A program made the translations under genes and the position numbers. A model generated the notes under the pieces. It was not told the DNA's origin. It ran no database searches and was given only the letters and a program-made list of their open reading frames with translations. DNA of 5,713 nucleotides from an uncultured Tabrizicola sp. (GTDB lineage: Bacteria; Pseudomonadota; Alphaproteobacteria; Rhodobacterales; Rhodobacteraceae), in assembly GCA_937858255.1 (NCBI GenBank), contig CALLZQ010000157.1, positions 1 to 5,713 of the forward strand, written 5' to 3'. Shown here piece by piece: positions 5,009 through 5,713 of this stretch. Numbering within the stretch: the stretch's first letter is position 1; each line of letters begins with the position of its first letter.

Positions 5009-5713
5009 ATGTCACAGCCGCCCGACCCTGCCGACCTGCCGCTGATCGTGCCCAAGGCCGAAACCGACGGGCCACGCGCGCCTTTACGCAGGAACAAGCG
5101 GTATCTCTTGCTGTTGCTGATTCCCGCCCTGCTGTTTTCAGGCGCGGTGATCGGGATGTATTTTCAGCCCCCCGGCCTGCGCAAATTCTATGAGGTGACG
5201 GGCCTTGTCCCCGGGGGCGGCTCTTCCAGCCCGATTGCGCTGCCGCCCGAAATCGCCTTGCCGAGCGAGATGGCCGAAACCATGCGGCCAAGCGATGTGG
5301 TGGGCCTGGCCCGTCTGTTGCCGCGTGGCGATATTGCGGTGATCGCCGCGCCCTATGGTGCCGGCGATGCGCGGGTCAGCACGGTGCTTGTGGGCATTGG
5401 CGACCGGGTCGAGCGGGGGCAACCCCTGGCACGGCTGGATAATGAAGGTGTGTTGCAGGGCGCCGTCTTGCTGGCCGAGGCCAATCTGGCGGTGCGGGAG
5501 GCCGCCTTGGCACAGACGCGCGCCTCGGTCCAGACCAGCGGAGACGAGGCGCGCGCCGCCCTCGATCAGGCCAGCGCCGCCGCCGAAGAGGCTACATCGC
5601 AGCGCCGGCGCACCGAAGACCTTTTTGCCCGCCGGGTGGCGACTGAGGCGACGCTAGAGGCCACCCGCGCCGCCGAGCGTCAGGCCTTGGCCGCCGTCGC
5701 CCGGGCCGAGGCG
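5009..5713 (+). CDS. Periplasmic adaptor / membrane fusion protein of an exporter (HlyD/DevB-like), N-terminal part (partial at right edge)
   Basis: The frame opens with ATG 5009, the first start after an in-frame TAA at 4994, and stays open to the window end (235 residues). The N-terminal tail is Pro-rich, then RRNKR (27-31) and a single hydrophobic segment (about 32-52) indicate an inner-membrane anchor with the rest in the periplasm. Residues 97-145 contain VVGLARLLPRGDIAVIAAPY and the first lipoyl half-motif VSTVLVGIGDRVERGQPLARLDN-like stretch (from 123). From about 150 to the edge the Ala/Glu/Arg-rich sequence reads as the start of an alpha-helical coiled-coil hairpin. The GLARLLPRGDI...APYGAGDARV form is reminiscent of DevB-type adaptors of DevBCA/MacAB-like ABC exporters, which would predict ABC permease and ATPase genes downstream. 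An RND partner is possible. The ribosome site is weak (GGAAAA, about 5 nt upstream of the ATG). The divergent Rrf2 gene probably regulates it. Confidence 0.83.
   Translation, partial: MSQPPDPADLPLIVPKAETDGPRAPLRRNKRYLLLLLIPALLFSGAVIGMYFQPPGLRKFYEVTGLVPGGGSSSPIALPPEIALPSEMAETMRPSDVVGLARLLPRGDIAVIAAPYGAGDARVSTVLVGIGDRVERGQPLARLDNEGVLQGAVLLAEANLAVREAALAQTRASVQTSGDEARAALDQASAAAEEATSQRRRTEDLFARRVATEATLEATRAAERQALAAVARAEA

Noticed and set aside
4971..5422. Two minus-strand open frames opposite the adaptor gene
   Set aside because: They lie opposite a plus-strand frame with a membrane anchor, lipoyl motif and coiled coil that is open to the window end; their translations look like shadow sequence.
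1..5713. Mobile element, CRISPR, tRNA or defence-system content
   Set aside because: No transposase or integrase motifs, no regularly spaced repeats, no cloverleaf-like sequence and no defence-type proteins were seen; every long frame is accounted for by the seven genes.

Overview
The window is 5.7 kb of GC-rich, densely packed chromosomal DNA. Protein signatures point to an alphaproteobacterium of the Rhodobacterales type (Paracoccus/Rhodobacter/Roseobacter relatives): a TrhO hydroxylase with an N-terminus of the kind I associate with that order, an Rrf2 regulator starting MRLTTRTNL, and an FNR-like box. This is an inference from remembered family resemblance, not from a search. There are no transposases, tRNAs, rRNAs, CRISPR arrays or phage genes. 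The longest gap between genes is 158 bp.

Layout, left to right: (1) the 3' part of a class II ketose-bisphosphate aldolase gene (+, cut by the left edge); (2) trhO, a tRNA U34 hydroxylase with a rhodanese domain (-); (3) pncA, nicotinamidase (+); (4) a zinc-independent MDR/quinone-oxidoreductase-like protein (-); (5) pncB, nicotinate phosphoribosyltransferase (+); (6) an Rrf2-family regulator with three Fe-S cysteines, NsrR/RirA-like (-); (7) the 5' part of a periplasmic adaptor (membrane fusion protein) gene of an exporter (+, cut by the right edge). Strands alternate strictly, giving three convergent pairs and three divergent promoter regions of 100, 129 and 158 bp.

Functionally, pncA and pncB are consecutive steps of NAD salvage (nicotinamide to nicotinate to nicotinate mononucleotide), although an opposite-strand oxidoreductase gene sits between them. 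The Rrf2 regulator and the adaptor share a promoter region holding an FNR/CRP-type half-palindrome and a second palindrome, so an oxygen-, NO- or iron-responsive exporter is a reasonable but unproven reading.

The protein content is ordinary housekeeping plus an efflux gene, and I see no new enzymatic system. The unusual material is in the architecture. All three convergent pairs overlap by exactly 4 bp through interlocked stop codons (CTAA, TTAA, CTAG). The hexamer GAATTC occurs only three times in the window, once in each divergent promoter region, twice inside a larger palindrome. The FNR-like box lies at -41.5 from a good -10 element for the regulator gene.
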